From JAJFKX01 sp965230265 (GTDB lineage Bacteria > Pseudomonadota > Gammaproteobacteria > Xanthomonadales > Wenzhouxiangellaceae), in NCBI GenBank assembly GCA_965230265.1, contig OZ245999.1:2294001-2358000 (forward strand): a DNA stretch of 64,000 nt. Direction: 5' to 3'. Shown in pieces: positions 35,782 to 43,815 of the stretch. A program made the translations under genes and the position numbers. A model generated the notes under the pieces. That model was given only the letters and a program-made list of their open reading frames with translations, searched no databases and was not told the origin of the DNA. Every line of letters begins with the position of its first letter. Position 1 is the stretch's first letter.

Positions 35782-37031
35782 CGGTCGACTTCTCCAAACA
35801 CAATATCCTGGGTGCCAATAATGGCCGGCACATCGCCAAGCATATGGCCATTAATCATTTCATTCATCGCTGACAGATGCGCAAAGCCTGGTGCCCGCAA
35901 ATGCACACGGAAGGGTTTGTTGGCGCCATCAGAAATCAGATAACAGCCGAACTCACCTTTGGGCGCTTCTACAGCGGCATAGGTTTCACCTTCGGGCACG
36001 CAATAACCTTCAGTGAATAATTTAAAGTGGTGAATGGTGGCTTCCATATCGCTTTTCATTTCTTCGCGCGATGGCGGCACAATTTTGAAATTCTTCGGCA
36101 TCACCGGGCCCTCATTGGCCTGCAGCCATTGAACGCACTGCTTAATGATGCGATTTGACTGGCGCATTTCTTCAACACGAACCAGATATCGGTCATAGCA
36201 ATCGCCATTGACACCAACCACGATATCGAAATCCACATCCGCATACTTGGCATAGGGCTGATGCTTGCGGAGATCCCACTCAACACCGGAGCCACGCAAC
36301 ATTGGGCCGGTAAAGCCCAGCTGCAGTGCCCGCTCGGGGCTGACCGTACCAATACCGACTGTGCGCTGTTTCCAGATACGGTTATCGGTCAATAACGTTT
36401 CATAATCATCAATTTTGCTGTCGAAATCGTCAGCAAACTGTTGGATAAAGTCCAGCAGCGAGCCTTCGCGCCATTCATTGGAACGTTTTAAATCCTTGCC
36501 CTTGCGCCATTTACTTTCAGCAATTTTGGGCATCACCGTAGGCAAATCACGATAAACGCCACCAGGACGATAATAGGTAGCATGCATACGCGCACCGCTG
36601 ACGGCTTCGTAGCAATCCATCAATTGCTCACGTTCGCGGAAGGCATACAAAAATACCGTCATCGCACCCAGGTCCAGGGCATTGGCACCAATCCACATCA
36701 GGTGGTTGAGCACCCGGGTGATTTCATCAAACAAGGTACGAATGTATTGTGCCCGCTGCGGCACTTCTACACCCAGCAGGTTTTCAATGGCACGAACATA
36801 AGCATGTTCGTTGCACATCATCGATACATAATCCAGCCGGTCCATATAACCGATGGATTGATTGAAAGGTTTGGATTCAGCCAGCTTTTCAGTCGCTCGA
36901 TGCAGCAGGCCAACATGTGGGTCAGCACGCACCACGGTTTCACCATCCAATTCCAGAATCAGGCGCAATACGCCGTGAGCCGCCGGATGCTGCGGACCAA
37001 AGTTCATTGTGTAGTTACGAAGTTCAGCCAT
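35778..37031 (-). CDS. nuoD: NADH-quinone oxidoreductase subunit D
   Basis: 417 residues, a stand-alone NuoD, not fused to NuoC. NFGPQHPAAHGVLRLILEL is the quinone-site N-terminus with its conserved His, and the C-terminus ends GTQDIVFGEVDR. It is distantly related to the [NiFe]-hydrogenase large subunit but has none of that family's Cys ligands, so it is a useful contrast with the protein at 3447-5291. Confidence 0.98.
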   Translation of the reverse strand: MAELRNYTMNFGPQHPAAHGVLRLILELDGETVVRADPHVGLLHRATEKLAESKPFNQSIGYMDRLDYVSMMCNEHAYVRAIENLLGVEVPQRAQYIRTLFDEITRVLNHLMWIGANALDLGAMTVFLYAFREREQLMDCYEAVSGARMHATYYRPGGVYRDLPTVMPKIAESKWRKGKDLKRSNEWREGSLLDFIQQFADDFDSKIDDYETLLTDNRIWKQRTVGIGTVSPERALQLGFTGPMLRGSGVEWDLRKHQPYAKYADVDFDIVVGVNGDCYDRYLVRVEEMRQSNRIIKQCVQWLQANEGPVMPKNFKIVPPSREEMKSDMEATIHHFKLFTEGYCVPEGETYAAVEAPKGEFGCYLISDGANKPFRVHLRAPGFAHLSAMNEMINGHMLGDVPAIIGTQDIVFGEVDR

Positions 37032-37033
37032 GA

Positions 37034-37750
37034 CTATGCGTCCTGCTCTGTGCTAGTTTCCAGGTAGCGCGAATCGCGGCGTACCACCCGTGGCACAGTG
37101 ACTCTGGGTTCAATTTCTACCGGCTCATACACCACTCGCTGTTTGTCTTCGGCATAGCGCACTGTGACATTGCCAATCAGCGGAAAATCTTTGCGGAAGG
37201 GGTGCCCGACAAAACCATAATCGGTCAGCAGGCGGCGCAAATCGGGGTGGCCTTCAAATACGATGCCAAACAGATCAAAAGCTTCACGCTCAAACCAGTT
37301 GGCGGCATTCCAGATTTCTACCAGTGATGGTGCCATTGGCATGACATCGCCTTCCGGATGGGTCCGCAGACGCAAACGACGGTTATGCTCGATCGACAGA
37401 ATATGCAGGGTAATCCCAAAACGTTCGGGGAAGTCCTCCACTTCTGGCCGTTGCTGCCAGTCAAACCGGCCAGGCCCCAACGCATCAATGCCGCGACTAA
37501 AGCCTGCGTTGGTCACCTGCTCGGTTTCCCACTCATCATTGCCATAGCTCAGGTAATCGACACCGCATAAATCGGTCAATTGTTCAAAATGCAGACGCTC
37601 ATCGTCACGTAAAATACGCGCCACAGTCTGCCAGTAAGCCACCGGCACCTGTACGGTCAGTTCACCATTGGCGGTGTTGGTGACGGTCACGTCGTACTCA
37701 GCCAGTATTTCTTCCAGCAATTCTGAAAAGCTGTTGGGTGCTTCTGTCAT
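37034..37750 (-). CDS. nuoC: NADH-quinone oxidoreductase subunit C
   Basis: 238 residues; the 30-kDa type subunit of the peripheral arm. EIWNAANWFEREAFDLFGIVFEGHPDLRRLLTD is the signature region, and the end (GHPFRKDFPLIGNVTVRY) is also typical. It lies 2 bp before nuoD and 40 bp after nuoB. Confidence 0.97.
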   Translation of the reverse strand: MTEAPNSFSELLEEILAEYDVTVTNTANGELTVQVPVAYWQTVARILRDDERLHFEQLTDLCGVDYLSYGNDEWETEQVTNAGFSRGIDALGPGRFDWQQRPEVEDFPERFGITLHILSIEHNRRLRLRTHPEGDVMPMAPSLVEIWNAANWFEREAFDLFGIVFEGHPDLRRLLTDYGFVGHPFRKDFPLIGNVTVRYAEDKQRVVYEPVEIEPRVTVPRVVRRDSRYLETSTEQDA

Positions 37751-37790
37751 AGCTTAAGTTCTATTGAGTAATCTTGCTTATTATCGGGCG

Positions 37791-38360
37791 TCAGCTTCTG
37801 GCGATGGTATTGGTACGCCGAATTTTCTTCTGCAATTGCAAAATACCGTACACCAGTGCTTCGGCAGTAGGCGGACAACCAGGCACATAAATATCCACCG
37901 GTATAACACGGTCACATCCGCGGGTCACCGCGTAAGAGTAATGATAATAACCGCCGCCATTGGCGCAGGAACCCATGGAAATAACCCATTTCGGGTCTGG
38001 CATCTGATCGTATACCTTGCGCAATGCAGGTGCCATTTTGTTGACCAGGGTGCCGGCCACAATCATCACGTCCGATTGTCTTGGGCTGGGACGGAACACG
38101 ACACCAAAACGATCCAGATCATAACGGGCGGCACCAGAGTGCATCATTTCCACCGCACAACAGGCCAAGCCGAAAGTCACCGGCCACATAGAACCGGTGC
38201 GCGCCCAGTTAAACAGCGCATCGACTGTGGTGGTGGCAAAGCCTTTGTTCAGTATCGGGTTGTTATCGGCATTGGGCCGCAAAATGTCATCCAGTGCATT
38301 CATCGGCAATGCTTCGTTGCTGGCTGGTTCAGCGGTGACTGATGACTTAGAAGCTACCAT
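37791..38360 (-). CDS. nuoB: NADH-quinone oxidoreductase subunit B
   Basis: 189 residues from the ATG at 38360. GGAG sits 8 bp before this ATG, which overlaps the nuoA stop by 7 bp; a longer start at 38381 has less support. FGLACCAVEMMHSG, GSCANGGGYYHYSY and VPGCPPTAEALVYGIL provide the Cys ligands of cluster N2, the last in the chain before quinone. The first ~35 residues are a variable extension. Confidence 0.97.
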   Translation of the reverse strand: MVASKSSVTAEPASNEALPMNALDDILRPNADNNPILNKGFATTTVDALFNWARTGSMWPVTFGLACCAVEMMHSGAARYDLDRFGVVFRPSPRQSDVMIVAGTLVNKMAPALRKVYDQMPDPKWVISMGSCANGGGYYHYSYAVTRGCDRVIPVDIYVPGCPPTAEALVYGILQLQKKIRRTNTIARS

Positions 38361-38707
38361 TCCAGCGCTCCTTTTTTCCACTCATAGATAAAGCCAACCA
38401 CCAAAATGCCCAGAAACACCATCATCGACCAGAAACCCACCCAGCCAACCTGCTCGAGCACCACAGCCCATGGAAACAGAAAAGCAATTTCCAGATCAAA
38501 AATGATAAACAGAATGGCCACCAGATAGTAACGCACGTCAAACTTCATACGCGCATCTTCAAAAGCCTCGAAGCCACACTCATAAGGCGACATTTTTTCA
38601 TCATCGGGGCGTCGTGGACCTAGTACCGAACCAACGACGACCAGGACCACTCCCAGTGCTACCGAGATGCCAAGAAAAATCAGGATTGGAAAATAATCCG
38701 CAAGCAC
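38354..38707 (-). CDS. nuoA: NADH-quinone oxidoreductase subunit A
   Basis: 117 residues, three membrane helices. Starts with GTG at 38707, preceded by GGAG at 8-bp spacing. DDEKMSPYECGFEAFEDARMKFDVRYY is the conserved loop with its Cys, next to the quinone channel. It is the first gene of the nuo operon, 110 bp after tRNA-Leu. Confidence 0.97.
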   Translation of the reverse strand: MLADYFPILIFLGISVALGVVLVVVGSVLGPRRPDDEKMSPYECGFEAFEDARMKFDVRYYLVAILFIIFDLEIAFLFPWAVVLEQVGWVGFWSMMVFLGILVVGFIYEWKKGALEW

Positions 38708-38749
38708 GTCAATGTCTCCGTCTAGCTTTACTGCCGTTGTTTATCAGTT

Positions 38750-38773
38750 AGGCCCACCAGTGTTACTGGGCCT
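38750..38773 (-). terminator. Hairpin between tRNA-Leu and nuoA
   Basis: AGGCCCA and TGGGCCT form a 7-bp GC-rich stem around a 10-nt loop in the 110-bp space between tRNA-Leu and nuoA. It could end tRNA-Leu transcripts or act in the nuo leader. No T-run follows directly. Confidence 0.4.
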
Positions 38774-38817
38774 GCTTTACTCACTACTAACTGGTTTTTC
38801 AGTTTAATTAATCTGTT

Positions 38818-38902
38818 TGGTGCCGAAGGCCGGACTCGAACCGGCACGGCTTGCGCCACTACCCCCTCAAGATAGCGTGTCTACCAATTCCACCACTTCG
38901 GC
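38818..38902 (-). tRNA. tRNA-Leu (GAG)
   Basis: An 85-nt class II tRNA with encoded CCA. Acceptor GCCGAAG pairs with CTTCGGC; the anticodon loop is TTGAGGG, reading CUC/CUU Leu codons. The long variable arm (TGGCGCAAGCCGT) is as expected for tRNA-Leu. It lies between secG and nuoA, a common gammaproteobacterial position. Confidence 0.97.
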
Positions 38903-38943
38903 CAGATTGTTAACCCGTTTATCAACCAGATTCGCTGGTTTAA

Positions 38944-39435
38944 TCAGTTATCGTTATCTGTGGCTGGTGGAACATCATCCACGGCTTCACTAACTGCCGC
39001 AGGCACATCACCATCAGTGGCAACTGGTACATCCGAATCACTCGCTGTCAGATTGCCATCGGTTATCTCGGGTGTAAAAGTCACCGCTGTGCTATCGCCA
39101 TCTTCGGGAATTTCCAGCGTAATCGGCGCATTGGGGTCAAATTCTGCATCTGCCGCTGGCGGCGGTGCAGTAATCTGCAGGCCTTCGGTTTCACCCAAGC
39201 CAATACCCCGTGAAATCATCACAGCCATTGCCAAAGCAATACCAAACACGCCAAACGCTAAAAATGCAGTCGCTTTGGTTAAAAACGAGCTGGATCCACG
39301 CGCACCAAATACTGTGCCCGAAGCGCCAGAACCAAACGCCGCACCTGCGGTGGCACCCTGGCCACGTTGCAGCAAAATCAGGGCAGTCATGCCAATGGCC
39401 ATCAAGACCAAGATAATTGTCAATACAGTCAACAT
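38944..39435 (-). CDS. secG: Preprotein translocase subunit SecG, with long acidic tail
   Basis: 163 residues. Two membrane helices (TVLTIILVLMAIGMTALILL and ATAFLAFGVFGIALAMAVM) flank the cytoplasmic loop QRGQGATAGAAFGSGASGTV, the SecG hallmark. The last ~85 residues are a Pro-, Asp- and Thr-rich acidic tail with no recognised domain; many SecG proteins end near residue 110. It assists SecYE in export. It follows tpiA by 23 bp. Confidence 0.94.
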   Translation of the reverse strand: MLTVLTIILVLMAIGMTALILLQRGQGATAGAAFGSGASGTVFGARGSSSFLTKATAFLAFGVFGIALAMAVMISRGIGLGETEGLQITAPPPAADAEFDPNAPITLEIPEDGDSTAVTFTPEITDGNLTASDSDVPVATDGDVPAAVSEAVDDVPPATDNDN

Positions 39436-39458
39436 AAGTTATGTCTATAGCGCGCTGG

Positions 39459-40223
39459 CTAAAGCGCTTTGCAAATGGAGATAAAGTCAGAAGCCTTCAG
39501 CGCTGCGCCGCCAATCAGCCCTCCATCAATATCTTCCTGGTTAAACAATTCTGCGGCGTTGTCAGGTTTGACACTACCGCCATATAGAATCCGCAGACAG
39601 TCGCCTATTTTAGCATCCATATCGCTAATTGTCCGCCGTATAAACGCATGAACTTGCTGAGCCTGCTCTGGGCTGGCCGTCTTACCGGTTCCAATGGCCC
39701 AAACCGGTTCATAAGCCACCACCGCATCAGCGAAGGCGGCAATGCCCGATTGTGCAATAACGGCCTCCAATTGCCGACCGATAACCGCCTCGGTAATGCC
39801 ATCTTCACGCTGTTCCAGCGTTTCTCCCAGGCACAAAACCGGCTGCAAACCACCCCGCTGGGCGGCAACAAACTTATCGGCCACTAGCTGATCAGTCTCG
39901 GCAAACAAACTGCGCCGCTCGGAATGCCCCACCAGCACATAGTGACAGCCCATTTCTGCCAGCATTGCGGCAGACACCTCACCGGTAAACGCCCCCTCAT
40001 CGTGGACGCTGACGTTCTGTGCCCCCAAACGCATTCGCTGACCGACTTCACCACTGGCCAGCAACTCATGGACCTGATTTAAATAAGGGTAAGGCGGCAT
40101 CACAGCCACCTCGCTCATCTCTGATTGGTTGACTGCCTCAAGAATTTGATCGACCAGTCTACGCACCATGACTTTATCGCCATGCAACTTCCAGTTTCCA
40201 GCCACCAGTGGTTGTCTGCTCAT
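39459..40223 (-). CDS. tpiA: Triosephosphate isomerase
   Basis: 254 residues from the ATG at 40223 (SRQPLVAGNWKLHG, with Asn and Lys of the active site); the frame is open to 40259 but the family starts here. The catalytic His lies in YVLVGHSERR and the catalytic Glu in VVAYEPVWAIGTG; LYGGSVKPDN binds phosphate. It interconverts dihydroxyacetone phosphate and glyceraldehyde 3-phosphate. Confidence 0.98.
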   Translation of the reverse strand: MSRQPLVAGNWKLHGDKVMVRRLVDQILEAVNQSEMSEVAVMPPYPYLNQVHELLASGEVGQRMRLGAQNVSVHDEGAFTGEVSAAMLAEMGCHYVLVGHSERRSLFAETDQLVADKFVAAQRGGLQPVLCLGETLEQREDGITEAVIGRQLEAVIAQSGIAAFADAVVAYEPVWAIGTGKTASPEQAQQVHAFIRRTISDMDAKIGDCLRILYGGSVKPDNAAELFNQEDIDGGLIGGAALKASDFISICKAL

Positions 40224-40340
40224 ATCAGCTTTCTCATGTGTCAGGGCTCCCATTATCAATAAGCGCAGTCGGGCGCGGTAGAATAATCCTCTAAGGCTGG
40301 ACTGACAAGTTTAGGAACCCCTGATTCAAGGATAAAACAC

Positions 40341-41165
40341 ATGGGCAATACGATTTCACCAACTTCTCAATGGGCTTTGGTCACTGGCGCGTCTGCCGGT
40401 ATCGGTGCCGAGTTCGCCCGGCAACTGGCTGCTGATGGCTATAACGTCGTGCTGACCGCACGTCGCGAAGATCGTCTGCAGCAACTGGCTGGCGAATTAC
40501 ATGACACATATCAAGTACAAACCCATGTGATTGCTGCCGACCTGGCTCAACCCGATGCAATCACCCAGATCACCACCAATCTGCGCGCCAATGACATCCA
40601 GATTCACACCCTGATCAACAATGCCGGTTACGGCACCACCGGTCATCTGAATCAATCAGAATGGCAAGTCCATCAGGATTTTATCCAGGTCATGGTGACA
40701 GCCGTGGTGGAAATGTCTCATACCCTACTCCCCGACATGCAGGCAGCAGGCGCCGGCCAAATCGTCAATGTCGCCTCCCTGGCCGGTCACGTCCCCGCCC
40801 CAGCCAGCCATACCCTGTATTCACCCAGCAAAGCGTTTTTGATTAAGTTTTCAGAAGCACTGGCCCTGGAAAATGAAGACAAAGGTGTGAAGGTGCAGGC
40901 GCTGTGCCCCGGCTTTACCTACAGTGAGTTTCACGATGTGATCGGCCTGCGTGAAGAGGTCTCAAAAATGCCGAAGTATATGTGGATGAGTGCGGAAGCT
41001 GTGGTCAGTGAGTGTCTGAAGGAAATGGCCAAAGAAAAACCCCGCTCTGTTTTAATTAATGGGCGGGTCAATCGTTTTATCGCCCGACTGGCGAATTGGC
41101 TACCGCATAAGGTGGCGGTGAATATGGTGAGGGAGCGGGGCAAGGAGTTTCGGGCGGAGAAGTAA
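40341..41165 (+). CDS. Short-chain dehydrogenase/reductase
   Basis: 274 residues, Rossmann fold. VTGASAGIGAEFARQL binds NAD(P); NNAGYGTTGH is the second motif; catalytic Ser lies near NVASLAGHVP and Tyr-x3-Lys is YSPSK. An Arg pair after the second strand (TARREDRL) suggests NADP(H) preference. DltE-like relatives are broad oxidoreductases; the substrate is unknown. It is divergent from tpiA and borders the cassette array. Confidence 0.92.
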   Translation: MGNTISPTSQWALVTGASAGIGAEFARQLAADGYNVVLTARREDRLQQLAGELHDTYQVQTHVIAADLAQPDAITQITTNLRANDIQIHTLINNAGYGTTGHLNQSEWQVHQDFIQVMVTAVVEMSHTLLPDMQAAGAGQIVNVASLAGHVPAPASHTLYSPSKAFLIKFSEALALENEDKGVKVQALCPGFTYSEFHDVIGLREEVSKMPKYMWMSAEAVVSECLKEMAKEKPRSVLINGRVNRFIARLANWLPHKVAVNMVRERGKEFRAEK

Positions 41166-41203
41166 AGGTAATTTCAACGACAACGCGGTAATTGAGACCG
41201 AGA

Positions 41204-41779
41204 TCATTCATACGGGTCATAGACATAGTCATCACCAGCTAGTTCTCGAGCCATTACTCGATATTTATCGCGCTCATTGATATCTGGCCCTAAGCCAAAC
41301 TCCCCATTATTGTAGAGTCTAGCGAGTGTTGTACAGGCTTCAGATGACCCTTGGTCTATAGCCTGTTTCAGCTTGGCTATACCTTTCTCAGGGTCAGCCA
41401 CAAATGCACCGCGCCCCCAAAGTAGGTCAACGGCATATATCCAAAGACAATGCAGATCACCCTCGTCAGCAAGTTCTTTAAAAATTAGAGACGCCTTCTT
41501 TTTGTCTACTTCAAAACCGTGTTCACCTACGTCGTACCATACACCTTGTATGTAACGAGCCTTACGGTCACCGAGTTCAGCTGCACGACTTATGCCAGAA
41601 ACATATATCCGATCCATTTCTTCTTCAGATATTCCTTCTTCAAAGAACGAGGCATTCAGTCGAATGGCTGCTGGCACATCTCTCTCTATCAAAGGTTTTA
41701 GAAGAGTTCTTGCTAGCCCTAAATCTGAGCATTCAAGCGCCTCTTCAGCTTGCTTTAGGACTTCTGAATCAGTATTCAT
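41204..41779 (-). CDS. Sel1/TPR-like repeat protein, integron cassette gene
   Basis: 191 residues made of helix pairs with Sel1-like spacing (AELGDRKARYIQGVWYDVGEHG, DEGDLHCLWIYAVDLLWGRG, DQGSSEACTTLARLYNNGEFG). Such repeats mediate protein contacts. No signal peptide. Its ATG lies 5 bp beyond the attC core GTTAGGC and has no ribosome binding site, as is common for integron cassette genes. No attC was found after its stop, so its own site may be lost at the border with the SDR gene. Confidence 0.75.
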   Translation of the reverse strand: MNTDSEVLKQAEEALECSDLGLARTLLKPLIERDVPAAIRLNASFFEEGISEEEMDRIYVSGISRAAELGDRKARYIQGVWYDVGEHGFEVDKKKASLIFKELADEGDLHCLWIYAVDLLWGRGAFVADPEKGIAKLKQAIDQGSSEACTTLARLYNNGEFGLGPDINERDKYRVMARELAGDDYVYDPYE

Positions 41780-41784
41780 TAGTC

Positions 41785-41883
41785 GCCTAACGCCGAGCTA
41801 ACCGGCAGCCATTTCGAAGCACACTTTTTGCTGCACGATGTAGACCGCATACAGTCAGAGTGTAGTTCAGCGATTTGTTATGC
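41785..41883 (-). repeat. attC-like recombination site A
   Basis: 99 bp on the minus strand: GCATAAC at one end, GTTAGGC (matching GTTRRRY) at the other, with partly complementary inner arms. The stop codon TAA of the phosphatase-like gene lies inside GCATAAC, and the next gene starts 5 bp after GTTAGGC. This is the usual layout of a cassette junction. Confidence 0.8.
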
Positions 41884-42219
41884 ATTTCTACGCACTGTAC
41901 TTGGAAGATGCCTCATGACCCGGTTTTCCAGAAGCCGGACAAGTATAGGGTCCATGCGATCATATTCATCTGGTATGTCCAAACAAACAAGCCTCTTACC
42001 CTTCAGTAGCGCCCTGAATTTTTTGGATACTTTATTTCTATGGCTGTGCTCCATAACAAACACAATATCAGCCCACTCAATCAGATCACCACTAACTGTC
42101 GTTTCTGCGTCATTGTTTGTACCGCAGCCAATAGCATTTATACCTTCATAGCCAGAGAATACTTCTTCTCCCGTTGGGCTTCGAAGTCTATTTTCACCAC
42201 AGACAAATAGTAGGTTCAT
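41878..42219 (-). CDS. Low-molecular-weight phosphotyrosine phosphatase-like protein, cassette gene
   Basis: 113 residues. MNLLFVCGENRLRSPTGEEVF contains the C-x5-R(S/T) phosphatase loop (VCGENRLRS), and DIPDEYDRMDP holds the acidic DPD-like region. It is shorter than typical 150-residue enzymes but of the size of a family often annotated as protein tyrosine phosphatase. Activity is plausible. Start has GGAAAA upstream, and the stop lies inside attC A. Confidence 0.78.
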   Translation of the reverse strand: MNLLFVCGENRLRSPTGEEVFSGYEGINAIGCGTNNDAETTVSGDLIEWADIVFVMEHSHRNKVSKKFRALLKGKRLVCLDIPDEYDRMDPILVRLLENRVMRHLPSTVRRNA

Positions 42220-42234
42220 TTATTTTCCAGTGAT

Positions 42235-42309
42235 GCATAACGGTTGAATCACGCGGCGCGCCTTAGCGTATCCGGCTGCATAGCAGCATACTTGAATGAG
42301 TTGTTATGT
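42235..42309 (-). repeat. attC-like recombination site B
   Basis: 75 bp on the minus strand: starts ACATAACAACTCATTCAAG and ends CAACCGTTATGC, with complementary GC-rich inner arms. The stop codon of the membrane protein gene lies inside the first core (ACATAAC), and the phosphatase-like gene starts 16 bp after the second. Confidence 0.8.
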
Positions 42310-42687
42310 TGCATTTACCTTTCGAATTTTAAAAAGAATAAATACCTCATAAATAAACAATGCAAACATTCCCCCTGCCCACACTCTGAACGCAAACACT
42401 ATTTCAGGCGAACCACAAGAGCCAGAAAACCGCCCCCAGTACCCCAAATAAATAGGGATATAAGTAAACGAAGTAATGAATAATAGTGGAACCCATATAC
42501 GTTTTAAATTTGAAGAAAAACGTAAAACAAGACTTGAGATAAGAAAGATTATTGCAATAATAAAAGCAAATAAGGCTTGTGACTGATGTTTTTCCAACAA
42601 ACCTTCAGGTGGAGAAAAACAAGCTAAAGCATCTGTTGCAAATGAGACCAGCAACAAAACAAATACAAATTTCACTAAATTACCCAT
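42304..42687 (-). CDS. Hypothetical membrane protein, cassette gene
   Basis: 127 residues with an N-terminal signal-like segment (VKFVFVLLLVSFATDALA) and three further hydrophobic spans. A pair of Cys (SGSCGSP) lies in the loop before the last span. No family recognised. The ATG is 3 bp after the attC C core and has no ribosome binding site. Base composition is AT-richer than the flanking chromosome. Confidence 0.65.
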   Translation of the reverse strand: MGNLVKFVFVLLLVSFATDALACFSPPEGLLEKHQSQALFAFIIAIIFLISSLVLRFSSNLKRIWVPLLFITSFTYIPIYLGYWGRFSGSCGSPEIVFAFRVWAGGMFALFIYEVFILFKIRKVNAT

Positions 42688-42690
42688 GCA

Positions 42691-42817
42691 ACATAACGCT
42701 TTATCAAGGAAAAGAATCGGTCATCTATGATCTTCTCATAAGGCTGATAATGAGCCTGAATTCTTCAAAACCATATAGATAAAAAATAGCAGACACTCCA
42801 TTACTTGAACGTTTGCG
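42691..42817 (-). repeat. attC-like recombination site C (long, less certain)
   Basis: About 127 bp between the MORN-repeat gene and the membrane protein gene. The end next to the downstream gene reads GCGTTATGT, a good core; the other core, CGCAAAC, is degenerate and lies just after the MORN gene stop. Long sites of this size occur in some chromosomal integrons. Support is weaker than for sites A, B and D. Confidence 0.55.
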
Positions 42818-42820
42818 TCT

Positions 42821-43195
42821 TTAGCAGCCCCCCGCCTCATCGTATATTTTCCAAATGCCCTTCTTCTTACCGTGTTCGAAGCGACCTTCGTCCCAGAGTT
42901 GACCATTGGGATGGTATCGCTTCCATAGACCATGCTTCTGCTCTTCATCATCGAAGCCACCCGTTCCCCGTGGTTCGCCAGTCTTGTAAAACCATTTCCA
43001 CCGACCAACAATCTTTCCATCCTTGAAACTGCCAGAGGATTGCATCTGACCATTATTGAGAAAGTACTTCCACTTTCCCGATTTCTTTCCGTTATCGAAC
43101 TCACCCTGACAAGAGACAAGGCCGTTCTTGAAGAACGTCTTAAACGGGCCATTCTTGGGATTACCGTCTTCATCGATCCCTGGAATATCTTTCAT
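42821..43195 (-). CDS. MORN-repeat protein, cassette gene
   Basis: 124 residues made of about five MORN-2 type repeats (NGPFKTFFKNG, KSGKWKYFLNNGQ, VGRWKWFYKTGE, KHGLWKRYHPNGQ, KKGIWKIYDEAG). Similar proteins include those annotated as YwqK-like antitoxins, but no toxin partner is adjacent. AGGAGCG precedes the ATG. Other frames across it are shadows. A cytoplasmic or secreted role is not clear. Confidence 0.8.
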   Translation of the reverse strand: MKDIPGIDEDGNPKNGPFKTFFKNGLVSCQGEFDNGKKSGKWKYFLNNGQMQSSGSFKDGKIVGRWKWFYKTGEPRGTGGFDDEEQKHGLWKRYHPNGQLWDEGRFEHGKKKGIWKIYDEAGGC

Positions 43196-43281
43196 TGGAT
43201 CACGCTCCTGTTTGAATTATCTGTTGAAAGAATAGCAAGTTCATTTTTTATAGTTCAATATTTATTTGAAGTGTAAATTTA

Positions 43282-43341
43282 AAACATAACGTTTAAACTA
43301 AGCCGCTCCGCTTGCAGCATCCGACTTAAGTAACTTGTTAT
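43282..43341 (-). repeat. attC recombination site D (classical 60-bp form)
   Basis: 60 bp on the minus strand with ATATAACAAG at one end and AAACGTTATGT at the other. Inner arms TTAAGTCGG and CGGCTTAG are complementary, with the usual spacer. This closely follows the canonical 59-base element and is the best preserved site of the array. Confidence 0.85.
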
Positions 43342-43347
43342 ATGCTT

Positions 43348-43722
43348 TCACCAAGATATATTATCGCGTGCTTTAAGAACTCTATTCCAGACCTCTTCAG
43401 CACCACTTTCCCATACTCCACCTAAAAGGTTTTTAAAATCTGGATTAATTCTTGCTTCTTTCTCGATTGAATTGATGAATATCACACCATGATTGTGTAT
43501 TAAATCCTCTAATGGTCCAGCGGCTAAAACGCTTAATACTTTTTTGCTAGGATTCCTATGTAGTATTTGTAGTATTGCCTCCCAGCATAATTCAGGATAA
43601 TCCATTTCCAGCTCAAAAAACCTCTCGATTGCCCAGAAATTTTCATCACTATTTTTGTATTGCTCTTGAGCCTCAATATAACCATCAACCCAGTGGTTCA
43701 TTTCTTCTTTGCTTAGTTTCAT
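43348..43722 (-). CDS. DUF6869-like small protein, cassette gene
   Basis: 124 residues, acidic, helical, no signal peptide. The order LDYPELCWEAILQIL-like, VLSVLAAGPLEDLIHNHG and VWNRVLKARDN fits the DUF6869 family of uncharacterised small proteins, here recognised by eye. The stop is 6 bp before attC D. Its ATG is 5 bp after a GTTATAC core-like sequence and lacks a ribosome binding site. Confidence 0.65.
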   Translation of the reverse strand: MKLSKEEMNHWVDGYIEAQEQYKNSDENFWAIERFFELEMDYPELCWEAILQILHRNPSKKVLSVLAAGPLEDLIHNHGVIFINSIEKEARINPDFKNLLGGVWESGAEEVWNRVLKARDNISW

Positions 43723-43815
43723 AGTACGTATAACTATAAATAGCGAGCAGGCGCTTGAATATCAGTGTACTTTCTTACAGTTTTATCAGTATGCCCCGAT
43801 ACACCAAGCCAGTGA

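Noticed and set aside
35778..37031. NuoD as a possible second hydrogenase large subunit
   Set aside because: It is an ordinary Complex I subunit with no metal-binding Cys motifs and normal neighbours.
37764..38342. Plus-strand open frame of 192 codons
   Set aside because: Antisense shadow of nuoB.
42736..43173. Minus-strand open frame of 145 codons over the cassette region
   Set aside because: Overlaps the MORN-repeat gene in another frame; the MORN frame has clear repeats and a ribosome binding site.
42821..43195. Toxin-antitoxin pair
   Set aside because: MORN proteins of this kind are sometimes called YwqK-like antitoxins, but neither neighbour resembles a toxin and each gene is a separate cassette.
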